Source: an uncultured Bacillaceae bacterium (lineage in GTDB: Bacteria; Bacillota; Bacilli; Bacillales; Alkalibacillaceae). From it: 10,316 nucleotides of DNA. Of this stretch, positions 1-6,649 are shown piece by piece. The stretch's first letter is position 1; every line of letters starts with the position of its first letter. The stretch covers positions 1 to 10,316 of the forward strand of contig CALKAL010000065.1 in the NCBI GenBank assembly GCA_937983065.1, in the 5' to 3' direction. The position numbers and the translations under genes were made by a program. Under the pieces are notes generated by a model. It saw only the letters and a list, made by a program, of their open reading frames with translations. It searched no databases and was not told the DNA's origin.

Positions 1-187
1 TTGCCCTGATTGAAGATTTGTCCAATAGAGTGCTTCTATAACCCAAATCTCATTGCCCTGATTGAAGATTTGTCCGATAGAGTGCTTCTATAACCCAAAT
101 CTCATTGTCCTGGCTAGAGATTTGTCCAATAGAGTGTTTCTATAACCCAAAACTCATTGTCCAGATTAAAGATTTGTCCTATAGAAT
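1..187. repeat. 52-bp tandem repeat, about 3.6 copies, hairpin-forming
   Basis: Copies lie at 1-52, 53-104 and 105-156, with a decayed partial copy from 157 to about 187. Copies 1 and 2 differ at one base; copy 3 differs at several and copy 4 at more. Each good unit holds outer inverted arms AGATTTG and CAAATCT (14-20/44-50 and 66-72/96-102) around inner arms ATAGA and TCTAT with a five-base GTGCT loop, so one unit can fold into an imperfect hairpin of about 37 nt. In copy 3 one outer-arm base is changed. The period is not a multiple of three, so it is not a coding repeat. The array starts at the window edge and may continue upstream. It lies just beyond the 3' end of the MFS gene, which has no classical terminator. 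Function unknown. Confidence 0.9.
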
Positions 188-226
188 CTTCCCCAAGCTA
201 AAAATCTTAACTCTCACTCTCTAGGA

Positions 227-1567
227 TCAACCCTTTTCACCCTTCGTCACATATAACATTCCTGGAATTAACACGACGGCGACAGCAACTAAAACCCATG
301 CCATTGATCCCATATTTGAAACTGTCATCCCTGTTGCGAAGGCGACGCCATAAATGCTCGAGGCTAAAATATTTCCGATAAAACGGGATGTCATAAGTAG
401 ACCCGAAGCGATGCCACTTTCTGAAACACTTATAAAACTATAAAGTAAATTTTGTAATCCGATATTTTGAATTCCGTTACTTATTCCCGTCACCGCAAGG
501 ACAATACCAATCCAAAACAACGCTGAATCATTCTTCACGGTAAAAAGTAAAATGACCCCAATAGCACCGAGAAATGCACTCACTAATAACGGGAAGCGAA
601 AGCCTGCTCGTTCCATCCACCGTGTCGAGATCGGCGTCATAATCATTGCGAAGATAGAAAGGGAAAGCATGACAATCCCAGCCATTTGTGAGCTTGCGCC
701 GAGTACATTTTGGATAAATGTTGGGAATGTTAAGAGCACGGCGAAAAAGATAACTGTTGATAAAATGTACTGAACGAAAATAAGGGCGACATTTAAATTT
801 TTTCTGAAAAAATTGACGTTAATAAAGGGCTCTTCTTTTCTTTTTTCGTATTGATAGAAAGCTACTGACAATACGATGGCAAGAAGTAGAGTTCCGAATT
901 GCACGCCTTGTTCTAGCCCGAGTAAAAAGACCATCCAAAAGGTAATGAACGAGCTAAATAATAAAATGCCGATTCCGTCTAATTTGTAAGAAACCTCTGT
1001 ACTTTTTGCATCTTTCGGAATAAAAATTAACGTTAACAAGATTCCGAGGGCGAGAATCGGTAAATTTACATAAAAGATAACTGGCCAGCCACCGAATTGA
1101 ATGAGTAGCCCACCAATCGTCGGTCCGAATGCGGCTGATGTTGTGGCAAAAACCGCTAATGTACCAATCACCCGGTTTTGATTATGTTGAATCACACTTC
1201 GGATGATGCCAACCCCTGCAGGAAATAAAGCCGAAGTTCCAATCGCTTGAATCCCCCGCATTGTAAGTAATATAGGCATGTTTGGCGATAACGGTGCTAA
1301 TATCGATGACACGACAACGAGAGAAAGTCCTATTAAAAAAATCCGTTTTCTACCGTATACGTCGCTTAATTTTCCGATTAACGGTGTAAAAATGGCACTA
1401 ATAATAAAATAGGAAGCAATGAGCCATGATATATCTGTTGAATTAAGGTCAAAATCAGCTTGAATCGCTGGTAAAGCGACCGTAATCATCGTCGTATTTA
1501 ATGGGTTTAAAATAACCCCAATTGAAACAGCTAGAATAATCCATTTTTCATGTTTAACGCGATGCAT
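227..1567 (-). CDS. MFS drug/proton antiporter, DHA2 (14-TM) type
   Basis: Encodes a 446-residue integral membrane protein, predicted to export drugs or other small molecules in exchange for protons. The N-terminus has the DHA2-like segment LNTTMITVALP (residues 23-33). MFS motif A, GKLSDVYGRKR, follows at 65-75, an RGIQAIG segment with the usual arginine at 104, and the antiporter motif C core GPTIGG at 148-153. Alternating hydrophobic stretches run to the C-terminus, and the length suits a 14-helix member. The ATG start is supported by GAGGAG a few bases upstream. The gene is transcribed alone, divergently from the aldehyde dehydrogenase. No regulator gene is adjacent and no strong terminator follows, only the tandem-repeat array. 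The substrate cannot be told from sequence; family membership is sure, the DHA2 subtype likely. Confidence 0.9.
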   Translation of the reverse strand: MHRVKHEKWIILAVSIGVILNPLNTTMITVALPAIQADFDLNSTDISWLIASYFIISAIFTPLIGKLSDVYGRKRIFLIGLSLVVVSSILAPLSPNMPILLTMRGIQAIGTSALFPAGVGIIRSVIQHNQNRVIGTLAVFATTSAAFGPTIGGLLIQFGGWPVIFYVNLPILALGILLTLIFIPKDAKSTEVSYKLDGIGILLFSSFITFWMVFLLGLEQGVQFGTLLLAIVLSVAFYQYEKRKEEPFINVNFFRKNLNVALIFVQYILSTVIFFAVLLTFPTFIQNVLGASSQMAGIVMLSLSIFAMIMTPISTRWMERAGFRFPLLVSAFLGAIGVILLFTVKNDSALFWIGIVLAVTGISNGIQNIGLQNLLYSFISVSESGIASGLLMTSRFIGNILASSIYGVAFATGMTVSNMGSMAWVLVAVAVVLIPGMLYVTKGEKG

Positions 1568-1600
1568 TCTATTGTCTCCTCTATGAAGATACTAAGATTC

Positions 1601-1609
1601 ATTTTAGCA
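1601..1609 (-). promoter_or_regulatory. Possible extended -10 promoter of the MFS gene
   Basis: On the minus strand TGCTAAAAT gives an extended -10 (TG, one base, TAAAAT) about 35 bases before the MFS start codon. The -35 position is poor, as is usual for extended -10 promoters. This is a motif match only. Confidence 0.35.
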
Positions 1610-1867
1610 CATCTCCTGTTTAAACTTAGGAAAAAGAACTTGATCTAGAGCGACATTCTAAAATATAAATTCAACGTTATAGATTGGAGAAATTCGAAGC
1701 AAAATACCCCCATCATTTTTTAACCCTTCGTCACCCTCCTAAGTCAAATTACTCCTTTTCAATCTTGTAAACTTTCAAGGACATGTTTTGTTTCTACGAG
1801 TCATATCTTCCTACGATTAACAATATATATTTAATAGGCATTGTCCAACTATTTTTAAAAAGTTTAT
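1610..1867. other. Intergenic region between divergent MFS and aldehyde dehydrogenase genes
   Basis: The whole gap between the two start codons is 314 bases, and no credible gene was found in it. It holds the MFS promoter candidate at its left end and the aldehyde dehydrogenase Shine-Dalgarno AAGGAGG (1868-1874) at its right end. The dehydrogenase promoter could not be fixed. AT-rich -10-like strings such as TATATT (1826-1831) lack a proper -35 partner, and no sigma-54 -24/-12 element was seen, although some acetoin/aldehyde genes of Bacillus use one. Confidence 0.4.
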
Positions 1868-1881
1868 AAGGAGGAATACGT

Positions 1882-3402
1882 ATGAGGTATGAAGCACCAA
1901 ATACAGAAGGTTCCGTCGTTAGTTTTAGAGAAAGATATGATAATTTCATTGGTGGAAAGTGGGTACCCCCTGTTAAAGGTATGTATTTTGAAAATGTGAC
2001 ACCAGTTACTGGGGAAGTTTTCTGTGAGATGTCTCGTTCGACGGCTGAGGATGTGGAGTTAGCTCTTGATGCCGCGCATGAAGCAGCACCAGCATGGGGG
2101 AAAACATCACCAGCTGAACGGGCAAATATTTTAAATAAAATTGCCGATCGGATGGAAGAAAATTTAGAAATGCTTGCTGTTGCTGATACGTGGGATAATG
2201 GGAAGGCAGTAAGGGAAACACTCGCTGCGGACATTCCGCTTGCGATTGATCATTTCCGTTATTTTGCAGGTGCCATTCGAGCGCAAGAAGGTTCGATTAG
2301 TCAGCTTGATGATGATACCGTCGCCTATCATTTTCATGAGCCACTCGGGGTTGTTGGTCAAATTATTCCGTGGAATTTCCCGATTTTAATGGCTACTTGG
2401 AAGCTTGCGCCAGCTTTAGCCACGGGTAACTGTGTCGTTATGAAGCCAGCAGAACAAACCCCAGCATCAATTCATGTTTTAATCGAGTTAATTCAAGATT
2501 TATTACCACCAGGAGTTTTGAATGTCGTTAACGGATTTGGGTTAGAAGCGGGTAAACCGTTAGCGTCCAACAGTCGGATTGCGAAAATTGCTTTTACAGG
2601 TGAAACGACGACTGGCCGCCTCATTATGCAATACGCTTCAGAAAATATTATTCCAGTCACATTAGAGTTAGGCGGGAAATCACCGAATATTTTCTTTAAA
2701 GATGTGATGAATGAAGATGATGACTTTTTAGACAAGGCAATAGAAGGAATGGTCATGTTCGCGCTTAACCAAGGGGAAGTTTGTACATGTCCATCTCGGG
2801 CGTTAGTTCATGAAGATATTTATGATGAATTTATGGAGCGGGCATTAGAGCGAGTAAAGGCCATTAAAATTGGTCATCCGTTAGATACAGAAACGATGAT
2901 GGGAGCTCAAGCATCGACGGAACAGATGGAGAAAATAGCATCGTATTTAGATATCGGTAAGCAAGAAGGCGCCGACGTGTTAATCGGCGGTAACAAAAAC
3001 GAGTTAGATGGTGAACTTGCTGGCGGATTTTATGTGGAGCCGACTATTTTTAAAGGCGATAATAAAATGCGTATTTTCCAAGAGGAGATTTTCGGACCTG
3101 TTTTAGCTGTAACGACGTTTAAAGATGATGAAGAGGCAATGGCGATTGCGAATGATACGCTATATGGCTTAGGTGCTGGCGTTTGGACACGTGATTTCCA
3201 TAAAGCGTATCGGTTCGGCCGTGGAATTCAAGCAGGTCGGGTTTGGACGAATACGTATCATGATTACCCAGCCCATGCTGCATTTGGCGGTTACAAAAAA
3301 TCAGGAATCGGTCGAGAAAATCATCAAATGATGTTAAGTCATTATCAACAAACGAAGAACTTACTCGTAAGCTATAGTAAGTCGCCAAAAGGGTTTTTCT
3401 AA
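1882..3402 (+). CDS. NAD-dependent aldehyde dehydrogenase (acetaldehyde/AcoD type)
   Basis: A 506-residue cytosolic aldehyde dehydrogenase that should oxidise an aldehyde, probably acetaldehyde or another short-chain one, to the acid with NAD+. The single ALDH domain fills the protein. Visible active-site parts are PWNFP with the oxyanion Asn165, the cofactor-binding Lys188 in MKPAE, the FTGE turn at 238-241, general base Glu262 in LELGGK, and catalytic Cys301 in NQGEVCTCPSR; the CTC sequence is typical of the AcoD/ExaC group. Length is normal. The start follows a perfect AAGGAGG at 1868-1874. A DUF779 gene follows 86 bases downstream on the same strand, a pairing common for this ALDH group in many bacteria. 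No alcohol dehydrogenase or acetoin genes are present in the window, so the physiological substrate is inferred only from family. Confidence 0.93.
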   Translation: MRYEAPNTEGSVVSFRERYDNFIGGKWVPPVKGMYFENVTPVTGEVFCEMSRSTAEDVELALDAAHEAAPAWGKTSPAERANILNKIADRMEENLEMLAVADTWDNGKAVRETLAADIPLAIDHFRYFAGAIRAQEGSISQLDDDTVAYHFHEPLGVVGQIIPWNFPILMATWKLAPALATGNCVVMKPAEQTPASIHVLIELIQDLLPPGVLNVVNGFGLEAGKPLASNSRIAKIAFTGETTTGRLIMQYASENIIPVTLELGGKSPNIFFKDVMNEDDDFLDKAIEGMVMFALNQGEVCTCPSRALVHEDIYDEFMERALERVKAIKIGHPLDTETMMGAQASTEQMEKIASYLDIGKQEGADVLIGGNKNELDGELAGGFYVEPTIFKGDNKMRIFQEEIFGPVLAVTTFKDDEEAMAIANDTLYGLGAGVWTRDFHKAYRFGRGIQAGRVWTNTYHDYPAHAAFGGYKKSGIGRENHQMMLSHYQQTKNLLVSYSKSPKGFF

Positions 3403-3409
3403 ACGGATT

Positions 3410-3481
3410 TAAGGAGGAAGGGCGAGGCGAAAATTTACTAAAATCTTTTCCTCCTTATTTCAAAAAAATTTATAAAGGAGG
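3410..3481 (+). promoter_or_regulatory. Inverted repeat with decoy and anti-Shine-Dalgarno before the DUF779 gene
   Basis: TAAGGAGGAA (3410-3419) is a perfect 10-base inverted complement of TTCCTCCTTA (3448-3457). The first arm is itself a Shine-Dalgarno sequence, but no start codon lies within reach of it. The second arm contains the anti-Shine-Dalgarno CCTCCTT (3450-3456), which could also pair over 7 bases with the true AAAGGAGG (3474-3481) of the DUF779 gene. Two mutually exclusive folds are therefore possible, one leaving the real site free and one masking it. The pairing is seen in the sequence; any regulatory use is inference. Confidence 0.4.
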
Positions 3482-3488
3482 CGAGTGA

Positions 3489-3824
3489 ATGACTGATCAA
3501 GAGAAAGTGCTTGCAACTGAAGCGGCTGTTGAATTGATGGATCATTTAAAGGGAATGCACGGTCCTTTAATGTTTCATCAATCAGGCGGTTGCTGTGATG
3601 GAAGCTCGCCGATGTGCTATCCTTTAGGGGAGTTTCGAGTTGGGAATTCGGATGTTTTACTCGGGTATGTCAACGATGCGCCTTTTTATATGTCAAAGGA
3701 TCAATACGAATATTGGAAACATACCCAACTCATTATCGATGTCGTTGATGGTCGGGGCGGCATGTTTTCTCTAGAAAATCCTGAAGGGAAACGATTTTTA
3801 ATTCGGTCACGGGTATTTAAATAA
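3489..3824 (+). CDS. DUF779 family protein, partner of aldehyde dehydrogenase
   Basis: A 111-residue soluble protein of the DUF779 family, with no signal peptide or membrane segment. Its hallmark is the conserved cysteine-rich stretch HQSGGCCDGSSPMC, giving Cys35, Cys36 and Cys43 next to His30, which suggests metal or thiol chemistry. The rest is mixed, with aromatic-rich DAPFYMSKDQYEYW and a C-terminal LIIDVVDGRGGMFSLE region. The ATG is preceded by AAAGGAGG (3474-3481) at good spacing. It lies directly after the aldehyde dehydrogenase gene, is probably co-transcribed with it, and ends at a shared terminator. The family has no established biochemical role that I can name. The constant link to ALDH genes suggests help with enzyme maturation, aldehyde handling or sensing; that is inference. 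Confidence 0.88.
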   Translation: MTDQEKVLATEAAVELMDHLKGMHGPLMFHQSGGCCDGSSPMCYPLGEFRVGNSDVLLGYVNDAPFYMSKDQYEYWKHTQLIIDVVDGRGGMFSLENPEGKRFLIRSRVFK

Positions 3825-3835
3825 TTGTAAAAAAG

Positions 3836-3872
3836 ACTTAAGAGAGCTGGGATATGCTCTCTTTTTTTAAGT
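3836..3872 (+). terminator. Rho-independent terminator of the aldehyde dehydrogenase-DUF779 operon
   Basis: AGAGAGC (3841-3847) pairs with GCTCTCT (3856-3862) around an 8-base loop and is followed by a T run to 3868. Outer arms ACTTA/TAAGT (3836-3840/3868-3872) can extend the hairpin. It starts 12 bases after the DUF779 stop codon. Confidence 0.85.
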
Positions 3873-3906
3873 AAAAAAACAGGAAGGATAGCCTTCTCCT
3901 TCCTGT
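3873..3906 (-). terminator. Rho-independent terminator of the methyltransferase gene
   Basis: ACAGGAAGG (3879-3887) and CCTTCCTGT (3898-3906) form a 9-bp stem with a 10-base loop. Read on the minus strand, a TTTTTT run follows at once (3873-3878). The stem begins within the methyltransferase stop codon. It sits immediately beside the plus-strand terminator, so the two convergent transcripts are insulated from each other. Confidence 0.85.
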
Positions 3907-4505
3907 CATTTCAAGCGATAAATTAAAAACTTTCCGTATTTCCCATGCTCCTTATATGCTTTCACTTTATTGATCAATTTGAAAGGCGTTTCTTTTTTCA
4001 GAAACTTTTTGAACTCTGGGAGTGGATAGTAAAGAATAATATCGAGAGGTCGTTTATGTTCTTTAAAAGATGCTAAAATGTTGTGCACGACTTTTTTAAA
4101 AATCTCTACTGAAAAAGGATTGAAAAAATAAAAGATATTATCCTCTGGTTTAATTTCATAATGCTCCGCAAGTCCAAATTCAAAACGAATTGGTGCCTTT
4201 AAATGTTTATTTTTTTGCTTATAAATTGCTTTATTATACATTGCCTCATCAAAGGTTAAGTCATTATTTTCTACACCAGTCACTGGGATGTTAAAACGGT
4301 GATGAATGTAAAATGTCACTCTCCCTTTCCCACTACCGAAATCAACGACTTGATCCGTTTTTTTAAATGGATATGAATGAAACAATTTTTCCAAGGCATT
4401 GTACGGTGTTGCTTCGTATCGATTGTAGCCTTCCGTATCATCTTGCCATTCCCGAAGTCCAGTTGTTCGGATTTGAAGCATTTGATCAAACTTTCTTTCC
4501 CCCAT
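3906..4505 (-). CDS. Class I SAM-dependent methyltransferase
   Basis: A 199-residue cytosolic protein from the chosen ATG. The Rossmann-fold motif I, VVDFGSGKGRV, is at 53-63, followed by the acidic strand-2 end GVEN (Glu79, ribose contact). An FNPF motif at 118-121 sits where (N/D)PP(Y/F)-type motifs are found in amino- or nucleic-acid methyltransferases. The C-terminal third is lysine-rich. The frame stays open to a TTG at 4580 with no Shine-Dalgarno, which would add 25 basic residues. ATG 4505 has GAGGG about seven bases upstream and starts just before the conserved-looking FDQMLQIRTTG segment, so it is preferred. Starts at 4550 or 4538 cannot be excluded. Transcribed alone, divergently from the LOR gene. 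The substrate is unknown. Confidence 0.85.
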   Translation of the reverse strand: MGERKFDQMLQIRTTGLREWQDDTEGYNRYEATPYNALEKLFHSYPFKKTDQVVDFGSGKGRVTFYIHHRFNIPVTGVENNDLTFDEAMYNKAIYKQKNKHLKAPIRFEFGLAEHYEIKPEDNIFYFFNPFSVEIFKKVVHNILASFKEHKRPLDIILYYPLPEFKKFLKKETPFKLINKVKAYKEHGKYGKFLIYRLK

Positions 4506-4642
4506 GAATGACCCTCTACCCCATTTCCTATTATATTTCATCTCTGCATTCATTCTACGTATCGTTTTGAATTCGGGCAAGGTAATCGCTTATGGAGTGT
4601 TACAGGGCTGAAACTTTCTCCGTCAATTGTTCGTAAAAGTAG

Positions 4643-4648
4643 TATAAT
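4643..4648 (+). promoter_or_regulatory. Candidate -10 element for the LOR gene
   Basis: A consensus TATAAT lies about 43 bases before the TTG start, which would give a leader of about 35 bases containing the Shine-Dalgarno. The -35 region at correct spacing (CCGTCA) is poor, so only the -10 is supported. Confidence 0.4.
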
Positions 4649-4690
4649 AATTGTAATGATTGAGTTCGATTCTCTTAAGGGGGCACGACA

Positions 4691-5194
4691 TTGAAACAGT
4701 TATACATTAAACAAAAGGTTATGAGTTTACGCGAAAAATTCACAATAAAAAATGAAGAGGAAAGAGATGTCTATTTCGTCCAAGGTAGTTTCATGAAAAT
4801 CCCCAAAACCTTTTCAATCTCAAATATGGATGGCAAAGAGGTCGCTTTAATAAAGAAAAAGCCATTCACTTTATTTTTGCCTAAGTTTTACGTTGAAGTT
4901 GAGGGACAAAGAATTATGACAATAAAAAAAGAGCTTACCTTCGTAAAATCTCGCTATACAATCGATGCGCACGGGATTGAAGTAAAAGGAAATTGGGTTG
5001 ATATGAATTTTGAAATTATTCAAAAGGGAACGGTCGTTGGTCAAGTAAGTAAAGCATGGTTTTCGTGGGGCGATAGTTATAAAGTTGATATTTTTGACGA
5101 GTCGATGGAAACGGTAGTTATATCAATCGTTGTCGCTATTGATCATGTTAAGAAAATGGATAATGCAACGTCAGCAGCATCCGTGACTCCTTAG
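4691..5194 (+). CDS. LURP-one-related (LOR/YxjI-like, Tubby-fold) protein
   Basis: A 167-residue protein of the LURP-one-related family, which includes Bacillus YxjI and has a Tubby-like beta-barrel fold. The sequence has the family pattern: N-terminal MKQLYIKQKVMSLREKF, then FVQGSFMKIPKTFSISNMDGKEVALIKKK, a central block of short beta-strand-like segments, and KAWFSWGDSYKVDI followed by a hydrophobic VVISIVVAIDHV strand. No signal peptide is present; the fold is known for membrane or lipid association in eukaryotic Tubby relatives, but the bacterial role is not known. The start codon is TTG, supported by AAGGGGG about seven bases upstream. A possible TetR-type regulator follows with no terminator between, so read-through is likely. 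Family assignment is good, function unknown. Confidence 0.85.
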   Translation: MKQLYIKQKVMSLREKFTIKNEEERDVYFVQGSFMKIPKTFSISNMDGKEVALIKKKPFTLFLPKFYVEVEGQRIMTIKKELTFVKSRYTIDAHGIEVKGNWVDMNFEIIQKGTVVGQVSKAWFSWGDSYKVDIFDESMETVVISIVVAIDHVKKMDNATSAASVTP

Positions 5195-5316
5195 ATTTAA
5201 GCATATGTACTAATAAATAAATTTAGAAAATCGATCGTCGTATTAAAAAGACGAGACATGCTTTAAAGGAAGCTTATATTCATCTGATTGAAACTTATTC
5301 GGAAGAGGAAATTACG

Positions 5317-5808
5317 GTGTCGATGATTGCCCAACATGCCGATTTAAATCGGGCGACGTTTTATGCCCATTACTCTAACAAAGAAGAATTTTTGGAAGAG
5401 GCAGTTGACGAACTACTAGAAGGTTTTAGAAAGGCAATTCTTGAGCCTTTTCAAATTGATACAAACATAAACGTCAAATCTCAAGCGCCAACAACGGTAG
5501 AAATTTTCGACTATATTGAAGAAAATAAGCGTGCTTTTTATGCGTTATATTTAGGGCATGCGGAATTTAAGACCCGCTTGCAGGAGCTTTTTTATTCAAT
5601 TTTTTCAGAAGATATATTAATAGAATTAGAGACGGCGCATGGGGAAATAAATTACGATATGTTTTTACATTATCAATCGAATGCGACGTTAGGATTAATT
5701 TTTTATTGGATTCAAGGAAATTTTAAGTATACGAAGGAATTTATGATGGAGCAATTAACCATTTTATCTAACGCACAAGTTATTGAATTGAAAAAAATAA
5801 GATTTTAA
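5317..5808 (+). CDS. TetR/AcrR-type regulator, 5' end disrupted (possible pseudogene)
   Basis: A TetR/AcrR-family repressor of the small Firmicute group with a TetR_C_8-like C-terminus. Helix 2-turn-helix 3 is clear in VSMIAQHADLNRATFYAHYSNKEEFLEE. The missing first helix is encoded in the same frame upstream (5227-5316: KIDRRIKKTRHALKEAYIHL and on to EEEIT), but no ATG, GTG or TTG exists between the in-frame TAG at 5224-5226 and GTG 5317. The full protein would be about 193 residues; from GTG 5317 it is 163 and lacks HTH helix 1. GTG 5317 does have AGAGGA-like bases upstream, so a truncated product is possible. Rare ATC/ATT initiation or loss of the start by mutation are the alternatives. 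It lies after the LOR gene and ends at a bidirectional terminator. Confidence 0.75.
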   Translation: MSMIAQHADLNRATFYAHYSNKEEFLEEAVDELLEGFRKAILEPFQIDTNINVKSQAPTTVEIFDYIEENKRAFYALYLGHAEFKTRLQELFYSIFSEDILIELETAHGEINYDMFLHYQSNATLGLIFYWIQGNFKYTKEFMMEQLTILSNAQVIELKKIRF

Positions 5809-5842
5809 AAATGGATTCAATTTCTTAAAAATAGCGATATAA

Positions 5843-5876
5843 AAAAAGGCTAACTTTTCATCACGTTAGCCTTTTT
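5843..5876. terminator. Bidirectional terminator between tetR-like and reductase genes
   Basis: AAAAAGGCTAAC (5843-5854) and GTTAGCCTTTTT (5865-5876) form a perfect 12-bp stem with a 10-base loop. There are T runs on both strands, so it can end the TetR-type transcript (+) and the reductase transcript (-). Confidence 0.9.
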
Positions 5877-5890
5877 ATAATTGATTAAAT

Positions 5891-6607
5891 TTAAACTGAT
5901 AATTCCTCAGATAAAAACTCGGCGCGTTGTTTTTCTCGCTTATCAAGCATAATCTGCTCAGGATTAATTCCTTGTTCCCGTAACAATTCAATGTTTTGCA
6001 TGAGGAATTCGTCACTTCCGACAACGTAGAACAGGCCGTCCTTGTCTTCAGCTAATTTTTTTACTTCCTCATAGTAACTGTTGCGGTTATCGACGAACTG
6101 CGATGTGAAGTTTTTATCAGGGTTGTTTTGAAATATATTTGTAAATATGAAATCTTTAGTTGAATCGATATTAAGAGAATGCATGTGTTTAATATTGTCT
6201 GGGCGATCAAAATATTCGAGTGCAAGAGGTCTAAAAGTGGCTAGCCCTACACCTGATGATAAAAGGTAAACATTTTTGTTCTCCCTTTTAAGCGGCACAT
6301 TCGAATGCGTTTTAAATAAGGCAACATAACTGCCAACGTCAAGATTTCTTAAAACAGATTTATATTCAGAGCATTTTTCTCGAATACGTGTTGTAATCCC
6401 GATTGTATTCTCATTCGGCACGGTCGAAATGGACATATGGCGTACGAGACCTTTGTTCGGTTTCTCCCCAGCATTAAAACCTTCCATAGCTAAATGGGTA
6501 TGAGCCCCTTCTTCCCATGTGAAGCCTTCTGGGAGCTCGAGAAAATACGTTTTTATCTCTGGTGTTTCCTCAACAATTTTATTTATTTTCGTCCAATATA
6601 TTTGCAT
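5891..6607 (-). CDS. Ferredoxin-NADP reductase-like FAD/NAD(P) oxidoreductase, Fur-controlled
   Basis: A 238-residue cytosolic flavoprotein of the ferredoxin reductase superfamily with both core domains and nothing else. The N-terminal beta-barrel carries the FAD motif RHMSIS (RxxS type, about residues 56-61) in LVRHMSISTVPNENTIGITTR. The NAD(P) domain begins NVYLLSSGVGLATFRPLALEY, a GxGxA-F nucleotide loop, and ends with YVVGSDEFLMQNIELLREQG, the usual C-terminal block. There is no [2Fe-2S] or globin domain, so its electron acceptor is separate. ATG is preceded by AAGGAGA (6615-6621). A Fur box overlaps its promoter, which points to induction under iron starvation and to a role such as ferric-siderophore or ferredoxin/flavodoxin reduction; that role is inference. 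It is transcribed alone. Confidence 0.82.
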   Translation of the reverse strand: MQIYWTKINKIVEETPEIKTYFLELPEGFTWEEGAHTHLAMEGFNAGEKPNKGLVRHMSISTVPNENTIGITTRIREKCSEYKSVLRNLDVGSYVALFKTHSNVPLKRENKNVYLLSSGVGLATFRPLALEYFDRPDNIKHMHSLNIDSTKDFIFTNIFQNNPDKNFTSQFVDNRNSYYEEVKKLAEDKDGLFYVVGSDEFLMQNIELLREQGINPEQIMLDKREKQRAEFLSEELSV

Positions 6608-6649
6608 AATATATTCTCCTTAATTCGTAATATAGTATCCTTACTTACT

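Noticed and set aside
552..773. 73-codon open frame on the plus strand inside the MFS gene
   Set aside because: It is antisense to a clearly coding MFS sequence, has no ribosome site and no recognisable protein pattern.
1640..1745. Short minus-strand frame MMGVFCFEFLQ... with an AAGGG upstream
   Set aside because: Only 23 codons, no family resemblance and no promoter; the nearby shared 11-base match with the MFS 3' end (CCCTTCGTCAC) is short enough to be chance.
1765..1780. Catabolite-repression (cre)-like string upstream of the aldehyde dehydrogenase
   Set aside because: TGTAAACTTTCAAG lacks the central CG and other key cre positions.
1794..2234. 146-codon minus-strand frame, with other shadow frames, across the aldehyde dehydrogenase
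   Set aside because: These are antisense to conserved ALDH motifs and have low-complexity Ser/Ala-rich translations; they are shadows of the real gene.
4506..4580. N-terminal extension of the methyltransferase from TTG 4580
   Set aside because: There is no Shine-Dalgarno before the TTG, whereas ATG 4505 has GAGGG at good spacing and fits the domain start; kept only as an alternative.
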